A stretch of DNA of 64,000 bases, taken from assembly GCA_905221605.1 (NCBI GenBank), contig CAJNDS010002239.1:219501-283500 (forward strand). The letters are read 5' to 3'. The position numbers and the translations under genes are program-made. This stretch comes from Symbiodinium natans (taxonomy: Eukaryota > Sar > Dinophyceae > Suessiales > Symbiodiniaceae). Positions 1 through 10,882 of the stretch are shown one piece after another (positions within the stretch are counted from its first letter, which is position 1; every line of letters starts with the position of its first letter). The notes under the pieces were generated by a model. That model did no database searches. It had not been told where the DNA came from and saw only the letters and a program-made list of their open reading frames with translations.

Positions 1-175
1 GGGACCTCCCTCAAGTTACCACCGAACAGGGATAAACGAAATAGTGCCACAAAGGAGGACATGCTTAGATAATGTGGATTCAGTGTTGCGGCAACTCAAC
101 TGACATCGCTGTGTTTCGCAGCATGCGCAGTTTGCTTCGTTGAATCACTGCACCAACAACCCCGAGCTGGTAATC
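1..175. repeat. Dispersed spacer repeat, copy 1
   Basis: This stretch matches 6,680-6,850 and 16,824-16,955 closely, starting with the shared string GGGACCTCC and running to the CACTGCACCAACAACCCC segment. It is non-coding spacer that travels with the duplicated blocks of the left part of the window. Confidence 0.7.
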
Positions 176-261
176 CAATCCTTCAGCGCTTGCAAGGCCT
201 CAGCCTGGCCCGGTAACTCCTGCTCAAACTCCCGCGGGCTGCTCACTTCTGCAGGCTCTGG

Positions 262-407
262 AACCCTAAACCCTAAACCCTAAACCCTAAACCCTAAACC
301 CTAAAACCCTAAAACCCTAAAACCCTAAAACCCTAAAACCCTAAAACCCTAAAACCCTAAAACCCTAAAACCCTAAAACCCTAAAACCCTAAACCCTAAA
401 CCCTAAA
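262..407. repeat. Interstitial telomere-type tract (CCCTAAA and CCCTAAAA)
   Basis: About five CCCTAAA units are followed by roughly eleven 8-base CCCTAAAA units, and then two CCCTAAA units. The C-rich strand is on plus. The tract lies inside a former coding exon, because exon sequence is found on both sides. Confidence 0.95.
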
Positions 408-467
408 TGGTTGGGGGCAATCTCCTCAGCTTTCAGGAATGGTCACCATCACCGGAGGAGCTTCTGC

Positions 468-665
468 CCCCGCTCCCGAGCTGGTCTACCCGAAGGGTCG
501 GCCTGTCTCGTATGGGCAAGGCCATTCCTGCAAATTGAGGAAGATTGCCCACAAGCAGAAAACCCTGCTTGTGGGCAATCTTCCTCAATTTGCAGGAATG
601 GCCTTGCCGGGCCATACGAGACAGGCCGACCCTTCGGGTAGACAAGCTCGGGGGCCGGGGCAGAG
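468..665. repeat. Foldback (inverted duplication) of exon 1 sequence
   Basis: The left arm (about 468-560) reads into the right arm (about 566-665) as its reverse complement, with only a few mismatches and a very short loop around 560-567. Both arms derive from the part of exon 1 coding for VYPKGRPVSYG. The right arm keeps the orientation found in the other gene copies, so the left arm is the inverted addition. Confidence 0.85.
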
Positions 666-1569
666 GCTTCGAGAACTGCCTCCCTTCTCCCTTTCTCAGT
701 CATATCACTTGCGGTCACATCATGCAGTGCCGTCACATTTGCCTTAGGCTCGCCCACTCCAGCTTGCGGCAAGCCCTTCACGGGGCACGACGGGCACGAC
801 GTAGCCGGTGCCTTGGGCGACCCGAGCAAGTGGGGCAGCTGCGGCGGCGCAGCTGCCCTCACCACCACCTGCGCTGGCTTCACCACGACGCGAATAGTGC
901 GCCGAGCCACAACGACCGGTGCTGGAGGCAACGGCCTTGCCATGACGCGAGTTGTGCTACGGAACACCATGATTGGTGCTGGCTGCCGGCCCCAAGCATA
1001 GGTTGGGGCGCTAGCAGCATCTTGCACCGGCACCGTTGACGTCTGCCGCTTCATCGGCGCTGCCCACACGTAGCTGTTCTTTGACACTGCCATGGCGGGC
1101 CCGCAAATGACAGCGCCTACAAGTGACAAGTGAAAATTGTAGGAGCGCACCGTGATCTGGGAATTTGCTGATGTCCAGCTTCGGGGGCTTGAGTTTTTCG
1201 CAGAACTCACTGGGCCGAGACCGAGACATGAAAGCACATCCATTCTGCTGAAGTTGATCTCATCTGTTTGGGATGCGACGAAGCAAAAGATACTGTAGCT
1301 ATTGAGAACAAAAGTAACTCTTTCACCGTCTGCCCAAAACTACGGTATTCCCGAGTGTTCGACAACTACACCTATACATGAAAGCACCACAGCTGTAGGT
1401 TTGCGTTCCCTGCATGTCTAACGTGCTTTCGAAGCTTCTTTAAACTGTGAATCAACAGCTACTTGCTAAGCCCGAAATCTGCCCTCAGGGCCTTGCGCCA
1501 AGAAGGCGACCGTGGTCGATGCGGACGTGTCAAACAGGGTCGTGGCCTCGGTAGTATTGTGTGCCATGT

Positions 1570-1689
1570 CCTTGAGGACCAAAGGAACTAAAAGTGGGGT
1601 CATATACCCTCTATTGCCCTATACTACTATAATCCCTATTAAGGTATATGGACCATAAACCCTTTTGGGGCTCATTTGGTTCCCAAGGG
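1570..1689. mobile_element. MITE-like foldback element, copy 1
   Basis: The ends are imperfect inverted repeats: CCTTGAGGACCAAAGGAACT on the left, against a right end whose complement begins CCCTTGGGAACCAAATGA. The centre is AT-rich and about 35 bases long. There is no coding sequence. A second copy lies at 9,837-9,953 inside the duplicated block, so the two probably arose by segmental duplication and not by separate insertions. Confidence 0.55.
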
Positions 1690-1828
1690 CGCGGCCACTC
1701 AAAAGCCTTCCCAAAACAGTCCCGGACAGGCGGGCTTAGATTGAGGGTTTCATTGAGGTTTAGGGTTTAGGTGGACCTGGAGACGACCAAGACAGCACTT
1801 TTTGTCAACAGTTTGTGCAAGAGAAATA

Positions 1829-1830
1829 TG

Positions 1831-1890
<60 letters not shown>
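1829..1890. repeat. (TA)n microsatellite
   Basis: This is an almost pure alternating TA/CA tract. The homologous tract in block A2 is at 10,090-10,134, and a shorter relative is at about 5,243-5,281. Apparent reading frames through it are artefacts of the repeat. Confidence 0.95.
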
Positions 1891-1893
<3 letters not shown>

Positions 1894-3609
1894 GTACACA
1901 TAATATTGTACATATACGTCAAATATATACATAGAATAACGCAGCATCTGGGTTCATCGTGGGCCAAAAAACAGGCAGCATGCTGTTGCTAGTCCGAATC
2001 TAGCCACGTGCCAAGCTTCCGTGCCACGCAGGCCATGCCGGAACTTCAACCACTGAGAATTCAGAATGGAAATACATGTGGATTTGGGGCGTACCTGGCT
2101 CTGCCAACTCAGAGCAGCTCAAAACGCTGCTCCATTCGGGGGGGCTGGAGGGAGGGGGGGGGGGGGGGGACGGGGAAGCCGAAGAAAGCGAACACTGGGG
2201 CCTAAAGCCCTCCTGCGAAATCTTGTGAAAAACCCTCTGAGATCCCTGCCGCGGTCACACTCGGTCACACTCTGAGCCTGCGCGCAGAACGCCCCGGGAC
2301 TGCTTCCCACTTCCTCTTCCAAAGCTTTGCTAACCCAAAGCCCTTTAGCCCGAGACCCAAACCACACCCTAACTAAGGGTCCCCTAACATGTTTATGATC
2401 AGTTGCAACTCTGGTTTCCCGCTCGAGCCCCCAGTGCAGAGCTCGCGCTTCGCGCCTTGTGGCACCCCAAGTCCAAGAGCTTGGGGCCTGGCGCCGAGCT
2501 GAGGCTTAGGGGTTGAGGGTTGAGGGCTGAGGGCTGAGGGTTTCGGATGTAGGGTGTAGGGTTGAGGGTTGAGGGCTGAGGGTTGAGGATTGACGGTTCG
2601 GGGTTTGGTTGGGTTTGGTTCACTTTAGGGTGCAATGCTGGACCCGCTCTCGTCTGCGCACCCCCCAACGCGCCCGGCCTCCTAAACAGTTTATCGTTTA
2701 GTGGGGCAAGGGGATTAAGGGTCAGAAAGAACGTATCTTGCGGGCCCCCAAAGCTTCTTTACCTTGGGGCTTGGCCACCAGGGACTTCTGCAATGCCCTC
2801 GTCAGGGCCATCTTCGGAACGAACTACTGGAGGCCTTTTTGCAGAGAAAAAACATACAGGGCTGAATCAGTGGACTCCCAAACGGCTCTTAGGGCTTGGG
2901 GTTTAGGCTCTTAGTCTTCGGGGGCTTGGGGCTGAGGGTATGGGATTTCGGGATTGGGAATTGGGCTTCTGAGGGTCTTTCCCAACCCCCCGAACCCTCG
3001 ACCCCTCAACCCTAAACCCACAAACGAACAAACGAGAGGCGAAGCACCAAAGCCTCAACCCGAAACACTAACATGCCCTCAACCTCAGAAACCATGAGAC
3101 CCCCCAAAGCCGGCGACCTTCAAAGCCTGAAACCCTGAAGCCCTCAAACCAAACCCGCAAGAAGCCTTGAAACCCTTGACCCTACTTCAGTCTAAGCCCT
3201 CAAACCCTTCAGCCCTAATGTGCAGCCAAAGCTCTAAACTTTAAACCCTACTGTAGGCGCTGACCCCTGCTAAAATCCTGCTGTAGGGAAGCAGGCGCGG
3301 CCCAAGGTCACGACGCATCCCTCCGACAGAACCCTGGATCCCGAACGCTACCTCGTGGCCCAACCCGAACCCGACCGAGCTCACAACCCTCAATCTTCCG
3401 AGTCCTACCGGTGGGTGGGCGGGGCCCCGGGGGGTCAAAGCTCTCAGGGCAGTACTCCCATTGCGGCGGCGAGGCCCAGGGACAATGAGCAGTCTGTAGG
3501 CGAGGCGCCTGCGCTCGGGCGCACAGTTCATTCAGCGATTTTCAAGGCCTGAGCTGTCCGACGCTGGTCTGCTTTGCTCCACAATGACAACAGAAATCAA
3601 AGCATCTTC

Positions 3610-4690
3610 ACCCTCTGCAATTGGAGAACTTTTTTCATCTAACAGCTCGTCCATGCCATCCAGGATGACAAGCCCATGTTAGACACTTGTTAGGCAAATG
3701 CAGCCAGCACGAGAAGGTCCGCACTGGGTCAATGTTCGACGTTGTGAAAAGCGACTGTACACACTCTGTGAGCTGTCGGCTGCACCCGTGACTCGCCCCA
3801 AAAGAGGCACTTAAAAGCCGAACACCAGCGCCTGCCATCGTCCAAGATCACATTGATGATGTATTCGACAGCTGAAGCATCTCCCAACAAAGCACTTAGA
3901 AGCCGAACGCCAGCAGTTCCAGCGCAGGTACCCGACAAGCACTATCTCTTGAGCCCGTGGCACATGTCACAGCCTCGAGCCTGCTACAAGGCTACAGGTA
4001 GACCACCTAGTAAGCGTTGGAACCGCTGCTGGCTGCAGCCTGCATAGTCACGGTGCACCCGAGCCGCAAACTCCTTCCTTGCAGCATCGTGCAGCCTATG
4101 CTGGAGGATTTCGCGTGACTTGTCTGAGCAGTCTTGGCCCCTCCCCGCCGCCTCTGGTTCGCCCGTAGGCTTCTTGGGGACCTCGAAGCCCATCCCGCCG
4201 AGCTCCGCCATGAGCGCCTTAAGTGCTTCCAAGGCCTCAGCCTGGCCTGGTAATTCCTGCCCAGGCTCCTGCGCTGGGCTAGTGCAGGCTCTGGAGCCGA
4301 TTTGGGGGCCGCAAGCGGGGCCGGCTTCGGGGCCGGCTTCGGGGCCTTTGGAACGTCGGTGTCTGCTGGCAGCGCCGATAAAGCGGCAGATGCCAACCAT
4401 GCAGGTAAAAACTGCCCGGACCTATGCTTGGGGCTGGCAGCCAGCACCAATCATGGTGTTCCGTAACACAGAAACCCCACGACTGGTGCTGGCTGCCAGC
4501 CCCAAGCATAGGTCGGGGCGCCAGCAGGTTGCGCCTGAACTGTTGGCATCTGCGGCTTTATCGGCGCTGCCCATACGTAGCCGTTCGTTGACAGTGCCAT
4601 GGCGGGCCCACGAAAAGGACAGCACCTACAAGCGAAAATTGTAGGAGTGCACCGTGCTCTGGGATGTTGTTGATGTCCAGCTTCGGGGGC
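3610..4690 (-). pseudogene. Rearranged copy (L2) of the array gene family
   Basis: Pieces of the family gene lie here in minus orientation. Near 3,625-3,675 is the last-exon motif (GLVILDGMDELLDEK); around 3,800-3,870 the penultimate-exon motif (YIINVILDDGRRWCSAF); at 3,925-4,060 scraps of middle exons; and at 4,100-4,640 a short exon 1. Exon 1 is split over two frames and lacks most of its middle. The usual donor site after exon 1 is altered to CAAG|ACTGCT. A foldback at 4,419-4,514 disrupts the start-proximal part. I read this as a dead copy. Confidence 0.65.
4419..4514. repeat. Foldback with 31-base arms
   Basis: Bases 4,419-4,449 and 4,484-4,514 are reverse complements over 31 bases with a 34-base loop. 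Both arms derive from the exon 1 segment coding for YAWGWQPAP. This is a second, independent inverted duplication inside a copy of the same gene family. Confidence 0.9.
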
Positions 4691-5159
4691 TTGGGATTTT
4701 CGCTGAAGCCTAGATGGTTGCTTGAGAACTCACTGGGCCGAGACAGAGAAGTGAAAGCGCATCAGTTCTGTTTGGGATGCGACGTAGCAAACGTACTGTG
4801 TCCTACTGAAAGAGCAATTCCTTCTGACTCTGCCCCAAAACTACAGTATTCCCGAGCGTTTGACAGCTCTACTATACATGAAAGTACCACCGCTGTAGCT
4901 TTGCGCTCCCTGCATTGCTAGTGTTTTCGAAGCTTCTTTGTCTTTTCGGTAAGGCCCATCATGAGTGCCCGACACCGCACACCCACACCGTCAATCAACA
5001 GCACAAATTACTTCTTAAGCCCGAATCTGCCCTCAGGGCCTTGCACCAGGAAGGCGATCGTGGTCGATGTGGACATGACAAACAGGGTCGTGGCCTCACA
5101 AATCGTGCCATGTAAGGCTATGGCCAAAAACCTTCCCAAAAGAGCCCCGAACAGTCGGG

Positions 5160-6500
5160 CTTAGATTTAGGTTTCGGGTTTAGATAAGCCTGAGACAACG
5201 AAGACAACACTTTTTGTCAACAGTTTGTGCAACATAGCTTGTATATACATATACATACATATATATATATATGTACATATATAATTTACCTATACCTTTA
5301 TCGACGCAGCATTGTCGCGGGCCAAAACGGGCAGCATAGGTTTGCTGGTCCGAATCTAGTCACGTGCGAAATTACCACATATCTGGCTCTGCCAACTCAA
5401 AGCAGCTCAAAGCGCAGCTCCACTCGGGGAGGTCCGGAGGGAGGGGGGGCGGGACCCGGGAAGTCGAGGATAGAGAAGAACTGGGCCTGAAGCCCTCCTA
5501 CGGGATCTTTCCAAAGCCTCTGAAATTCCTGCCGTGGTTGCACTCTGAACCTGCGAGCAAAACGCCCCGGGACTGCTTCCCACGCATTGCTTTGCGAACC
5601 CAAAGCCCTGCAGCCCGAAACCCAAAACACACCCTCATTGAGGGTTTTGCCTGAGGGCTCCTATCGGTTCCCGACATGTTTATAATCAGTCGTAACTCTG
5701 GTTCCCCTTCCTTTCTTACAACCAACGGACCTCCGAGAGTCAGCTCTTGTATCGCCCAGCCTGAAAACTGCCCCAAACCGGTTTCCCCCACCCGCCCCGC
5801 CCTAAAACCCCAAACGACCCAAACCCCGAAAATACCCAGACCCCAAAACCCACAGCCCCACCCCCCAAGACCAGCTCGAGCCCCCCCAGGTCACAGCTCG
5901 CGCTGCGTGCCTTGGACTGTGGCAGGCACCCAGACCTTTGGGGCCTCGCTCCGGCGCAAGGGCAGCAGGGGTTTCGGGCTGAGGGCTTTAGGGCAGCTGG
6001 GTGTAGGGTTTAGGGGTTTAGGGCTAGGATTGAGGGCTTCGGGTTTGCTTGGGTTTGCTTGGGTTTGGGGTGCAATGTTGGACCTGCTTTAGTGTGCCCC
6101 CCCCCCCTCCCCCAAAACAGTCGAAGCTTTTGTCCCTCGTTACACGTATGCCAAACACGCAAAATGAACAGCGAAGATGGACCATTCTCCAAGGATCGCC
6201 TGAGACTCTTAAGTGAAGATGGCGGGGCGCTTGACTTGCAACGGGAGGCCAGTTGGACTTCAACAGACGAGTCCAACTAACATCGATGATGCTCCGGTCA
6301 GCGGAGTCTCTGAAACGCTGTAGTTTACGATCTGCGTTTGCACGCCGCATCAACACACATCAACCTCCAACCACGCCCCTGCAGACAGCCTGGCAGGCGC
6401 CGAGGCCCAGCCAGCCTTCGGGGGCTTCAGGGCTTGGGGGAGGGTTTCGAGGGCTTCGAGGATTTCGAGGAGTTCGTTGGCTTAGATTCTTTAAAGGGCT
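5160..6500. repeat. Diverged copy of the spacer duplication
   Basis: This is a more distant relative of 1,740-2,700 and 10,010-11,160. It has the same order of features: a TTTAGG-like stretch, a GTCAACAGTTTGTGC word, a short TA tract, the AGCAGCTCAAA segment followed by a G-rich run, and then TTTAGG-rich sequence. I see no supported gene. The many short open frames are not conserved between the copies. Confidence 0.65.
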
Positions 6501-7170
6501 TCCAGGGCTTTAGATTTCGGGATGAATGCTTTTAAGGTTCTTTTCTGTTTCATGGCTGCGGGCCTTTTCGGGGGTAGGCTGCATTGAGGGCTTCCACGGG
6601 GTTAGGGACGAAGGCTCGAGCCTTAGAGGCGCAAAAATCTCCATCAAACTCCACAGCGCTCATATATACCAAATTTGTCCCGGGACCTCCTTCAAGTTAC
6701 CATCTAACAATCTGACAGGGATAAATGAAATAGCGCCGAAACATAGGACATACTTAGATAATGTGGAATCAGTACTGCAGTGACTTAATTTATTTCGCTT
6801 TGTTTCGCAACATGCGTAGCAACTACTTCGTTGGACCACTGCACCAACAACCCTTCTGGAAATCTAGGCCCTAAACTCTGGATCCTGAACACTAAACCTT
6901 GACCCAACCTGATCTTCCGTCCGAGGCTCCAGGTCCTACCGGTGAGTGGGTGGGTAGGCAGGTTGGCGGGTCAAAGCTCTCAGGGCAGTACTCCCATTGC
7001 GGCGGCGAGGCCCAGGAACAATCAGCAGTCTGGAAGCGCGGCGCCTGCGTCCGGGCGCACAGTTCATTCAGCGATATTCAGGGCCTGAGCTGTCCGACGC
7101 TGGTCTGCTTGGCTCCACAGCGACAAAGGGGAAAGCAGCACAGCCAACAGTGAACAGAAATCAAACATCT
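6500..7170. repeat. Duplicated spacer, partner of 16,640-17,220
   Basis: This shares long runs with 16,640-17,220, beginning in CTTCCAGGGCTTT and passing through the GGGACCTCCTTCAAGTTACC segment to the gene tail around 7,080-7,160. Within that tail, a minus-strand frame reading RLLIVPGPRRRNGS-like sequence recurs near 3,480, 12,110 and 17,090. It may be the remains of a further exon or of the 3' untranslated region of the family gene. Confidence 0.7.
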
Positions 7171-7208
7171 CGACCCCTCTGCAAGTGGTGACTTTTTTCA
7201 TCTCCTCT

Positions 7209-8463
7209 CTACTGCTCCACATGCTGGAGCTCCGAGAGGAGGAACAGCGCGTCCCTGCCATCCAGGGTGACAAGCCCACGTTAGTCAGTTGCTAGACAGT
7301 TGCACCCTTGAACTTCACCCACCCGAAAAGAACACGCATAAGCCGAACACCGGCGCCTGCCGTCATCCAAGCTCACATTGATCACGTACTGCAACATGCC
7401 ATTCCTGCGCGAAACGCATGGAGAATGAACACGTGATGGCATGGTCCACAATAGGTCCGAAACTTCATCGTTCAGTCTTGTTGTCTGTGTACATGAAAGC
7501 TCCGGAGAAACCAGAAGACTGTCATCGGAAATCTTGTCCTCTTGGTGTGCTTTCCCAACGCTTTCCAAAAGTTTCGCAACAGCGTTCTGGATCACCCTCA
7601 TCATGTGAGTGGGCAAGGGGTGCTTTGCAGGAATTGGGGGAAGGGCATCATACAAACGACCCCTGTCCGGTTGGGGTTGCAGGAAGCCCAGCCGGAGGAG
7701 GGGGTGGGGTGGGGGTGGGGGGTGCAAAACAATCAAAAAAAAATCTGTAAGAAATGCTTGCCCGCCACGAAGCAAGAAGAAATCATGTTACTTCTTTTCT
7801 CAAAGAAATGAACTTCAAAAAACACTGCAGACACACAAGAACTGGAACAGAACAGACATGCAAAAGCGCGGGGCCCCACAGCGTACCTCTCTGCAGAGAG
7901 TGAGTTGACGATGTCCCCCTCCACAGCACAGCCCGGCACGCGCGCCTGAATTGTCGGAAGTTGGGGAAGATCGGGTGGTCGGGCACCTTGGCCACCTTGC
8001 CACTGCATCCCACATGGGTCCTCGGCGTGGATGCAAAAAGCTCAAGGCCTTTAAGAAAGTCCAAGACGCTAAGCCCCTAGGCAAGTGCTCCTATGCAGCC
8101 GCGCCGCCCTTCCACGATGCGGACTCGGCTGCCTAAACGGCCGACCTTGCTGTCGAGCACAGCGTCCTCCTTGTTAGGCCAACAGTCCTCGAGGCAGGTT
8201 GCCTTGTCTTCCGCCAGCGCTCTTGCCGTGAAGTGCTTCTCGTGCACCTGCGCCGGAACTGCTCATCTCTTGAGCACGTGGCACATGTCACAACCTCGAG
8301 CCTGCTACAAGTAGACTCACCTAGTGAATCCTGGTAAAACCACTGCTGGCTGCTGCGGATGCAGCCTGCAGAATCACGGCGTACCGGAGCCGCAAGCTTT
8401 CCGGCTGCATCGTGTTGCTGAGCACGACGAGGTCTCCCACCTTGGGGCATGCGAAACGAAAAC
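7209..8463 (-). CDS. Downstream exons of array-family gene, old copy L3
   Basis: These are the minus-strand exons that follow exon 1 at 8,577-9,453. Exon 2 starts at 8,463 after CTAAG|G and reads FRFACPKVGDLVVLSNTMQP, continuing ESLRLRYAVILQAA. Exon 3 (about 8,100-8,250) contains HEKHFTARALAEDKAT and VGRLGSRVRIVEGRRGC. Exon 4 (about 7,920-8,050) contains VGCSGKVAKVPDHPIF and FRQFRRACRAVL. Exon 5 (about 7,340-7,405) reads RNGMLQYVINVSLDDGRRRC. Exon 6 reads GLVTLDGRDALFLLSELQ and ends in a stop at 7,209-7,211. Compared with the array copies, most base changes in exons 2, 3 and 4 fall at third codon positions, which points to selection on the protein. Exact donors of exons 2-5 are not resolved. 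The protein family is not recognised. Confidence 0.6.
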
Positions 8464-8576
8464 CTTAGCTATACTGAGAAAACAATCAGACACGATTTGG
8501 TATAGGCTTTCCATGCAGCACCGTGCAGCCTACACTGGAGGATTCTGCGTGCTTTGAGCAATCTTGGTTAACTTAC

Positions 8577-9453
8577 CCTGCACCCTCCCCGCCGCCTCTG
8601 GTTCGCCCGTCGGCTTCTGGGGGACCTTGAAGCCCATTCTGCCGAGCTCCGCCATGAGCGCCTTCAGCGCTTCCAAGGCCTCTGCCTCGCCTGGTATTTC
8701 TTCTGCAGGCGGAGCCGGCTCCGGAGCCGGCTCCGGAGCCGGCTTCGGAGCGGGCTCGTTGGGCACGTCGGTCTCGAGTTGGGGGCAATCTTCCTCAGCT
8801 TTTAGGATTAGGAATGGCCTTGCCGGGCCATACGAGACTGGCCGACCCTTCGGGTGCACCAGCTCGAAAACCGGGGCAGAAGCTTCGAGAACTGCCTCCG
8901 TGTTCCCTGTCTCAGTCACTTCATTTGGGGCCGTCACATCATGTGGGCCAGGCTTGGCGTCTTCCACTGCAGTCACATGTGGGGCAGGCTCGCCCACTCC
9001 AGCTTTCGGCCCCTTCACGGGGTGTGCTGTAGATGCTTTCCTGGGCGACCCGAGTAGGCGGGGCAGCTGCGGCGGCGCAGCTGCCCTCACCACCACCTGG
9101 GCTGGCTTCACCACGACGCGAATAGTGCGCCGAGCCACAACGACCGGTGCTGGCGGCAACGGCCTGACCATCACGCGAGTTGTCTGGCGGGAAACTAGAA
9201 CTGGTGCTGGCTGCCTGCCCCAAGCGTAGGTCGGGGCGCTAGCAGCATTTTGCACCTGCACCGTTGGCATCTGAGGCTTCATCGGCGCTGCCCAGACGTA
9301 GCTGTTCTTTGACACTGCCATGGCGGGGCCGCAAATGAAAGCACCTACAAGTGACAAGCGAAAATTGTAGGAGCCGTGATCTGGGAATTTGCTGATGTCC
9401 AGCTTCGGGGGCTTGAGTTTTTCGCAGAACTCACTGGGCCGAGACCGAGACAT
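8577..9453 (-). CDS. Exon 1 of array-family gene, old copy L3
   Basis: This long open exon starts at an ATG (MSRSRPSEF) at 9,453 and ends at a clean GTAAGT donor at 8,576-8,575. The open frame runs on to 8,530, but that part is intron. An internal intron may exist: GTGAGT follows MSRSRP, and a TTGTAG acceptor lies just before a second ATG (MAVSKNSYVWAAP), so the mature N-terminus is uncertain. The protein is rich in Pro, Ala and Val, with paired RRTIRVVVKP-type segments, the box VHPKGRPVSYGPARPF, a PAPEP run and a C-terminal stretch EALEALKALMAELGRMGF. No known catalytic motif is visible. It is the best-preserved relative of the array gene and the probable ancestor type. Confidence 0.65.
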
Positions 9454-9836
9454 GAAAGCACATCCATTCTGCCGAAGTTCATCTCATCTGTTTGGGATGC
9501 GACGAAGCAAAAGATACTGTAGCTATTGAGAACAAAAGTAACTCTTTCACCGTCTGCCCAAAACTACGGTATTCCCGAGTGTTCGACAACTACACCTATA
9601 CATAAAAGCACCACAGCTGTAGGTTTGCGTTCCCTGCATGTCTAACGTGCTTTCGAAGCTTCTTCGTCGTTTCGGTAAGGCCAATCATGAGTGCCCGACA
9701 CCGCACACGCAAAAACTGTCAAGCAACAGCTACTAAGCCCGAAATCTGCCCTCAGGGCCTCGCGCCAGGAAGGCGATCGTGGTCGATGCGGACGTGGCAA
9801 ACAGGGTCCTGGCCTCGGTAATATTGTGTGCCATGT

Positions 9837-9953
9837 CCTTGAGGACCAAAGGAACTAACAGTGGGGTCATATACCCTATATTGCCCCATACTACTATCAT
9901 CCCTATTAAGGTATATGGACCATAAACTTTGGGGTTCATTTGGTTCCCAAGGG
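9837..9953. mobile_element. MITE-like foldback element, copy 2
   Basis: This is the counterpart of 1,570-1,689 with the same imperfect inverted ends and AT-rich centre, differing by a few substitutions and small deletions. Confidence 0.55.
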
Positions 9954-10100
9954 CGCGGCCACTCAAAAGCCTTCCCAAAACAGTCCCGGACAGGCGGGCT
10001 TAGATTGAGGGTTTCATTGAGGTTTAGGGTTTAGGTGGACCTGGAGACGACCAAGACAGCACTTTTTGTCAACAGTTTGTGCCAGAGAAATATATGTGTG

Positions 10101-10136
<36 letters not shown>

Positions 10137-10779
10137 CACATAATATTGTACATATACGTCAAATATACATAGAATAACGCAGCATCTGGGTTCATCGTGG
10201 GCCAAAAACAGGCAGCATGATGTTGCTAGTCCGAATCTAGCCACGTGCCAAGCTTCCGTGCCACGCAGGCCATGCCGGAACTTCAACCACTGAGAATTCA
10301 GAATGGAGATAGATTTGGATTTGGGGCGTACCTGGCTCTGCCAGCTCAGAGCAGCTCAAAACGCTGCTCCATTCGGGGGGGCTGGAGGGAGGGGGGGGGG
10401 GGGTGGGACGGGGAAGCCGAAGAAAACGAACACTGGGGCCTAAAGCCCTCCTGCGAAATCTTGTGAAAATCCCTCTGAGATCCCTGCCGCGGTCACACTC
10501 TGAGCCTGCGCCGGGCAGAACGCCCCGGGACTGCTTTCCAAAGCTTTGCTAACCCAAAGCCCTTTAGCCCGAGACCCAAACCACACCGTAAATAAGGGTC
10601 CCCTAACATGTTTATGATCAGTTGCAACTCTGGTTTCCCTTCCGTTCTTACAACCAATGGACCACCCAGAGCCAGCTCTCGTATCGCCGAGCCCTAAACT
10701 GGCCTAAACCTCTTTCCCCTGCCCCCGCCCCTCAAACCTAAACCCTAAACCCTAAACCCCCCCCTCCCCCAAACAAAAA

Positions 10780-10882
<103 letters not shown>

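Larger units (their letters stand above)
176..1243 (-). pseudogene. Broken exon 1 copy (L1) of the array gene family
   Basis: This is a relative of the exon 1 seen in the tandem array at 26-43 kb. The open part (449-1243, minus) begins MSCL-less with an alternative leader and contains the family signatures SYVWAAPMK, RRTIRVVVKPAQVVV, PQLPHLLGSP and ELVYPKGRPVSYG. The C-terminal part of the same exon reappears at about 180-260. A telomere-type tract (262-407) and a foldback (468-665) sit between the two parts, so the exon is not continuous. It is closest to copy L3 (8,577-9,453). The function of the family is unknown. I see a broken copy, and nothing suggests it is still translated in full. 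Confidence 0.7.
670..3700. repeat. Segmental duplication block, copy A1
   Basis: This block is collinear with 8,880-12,290 (copy A2), sharing the exon 1 remnant, the MITE-like element, the AT microsatellite, a G-rich stretch near 2,150 and the tail of the array-type gene at 3,540-3,700. A1 lacks the roughly 290 bases around 10,640-10,930 that carry the (AC)n tract in A2. Between 1,250 and 3,500 I see no convincing coding sequence. The open frames there are short and lie in repeats rich in GGGTTTAGG-like words. Confidence 0.8.

Noticed and set aside
1750-1992. Open frames through the TA microsatellite
   Set aside because: Ile/Tyr repeats arise from the dinucleotide tract and are not conserved between duplication copies.
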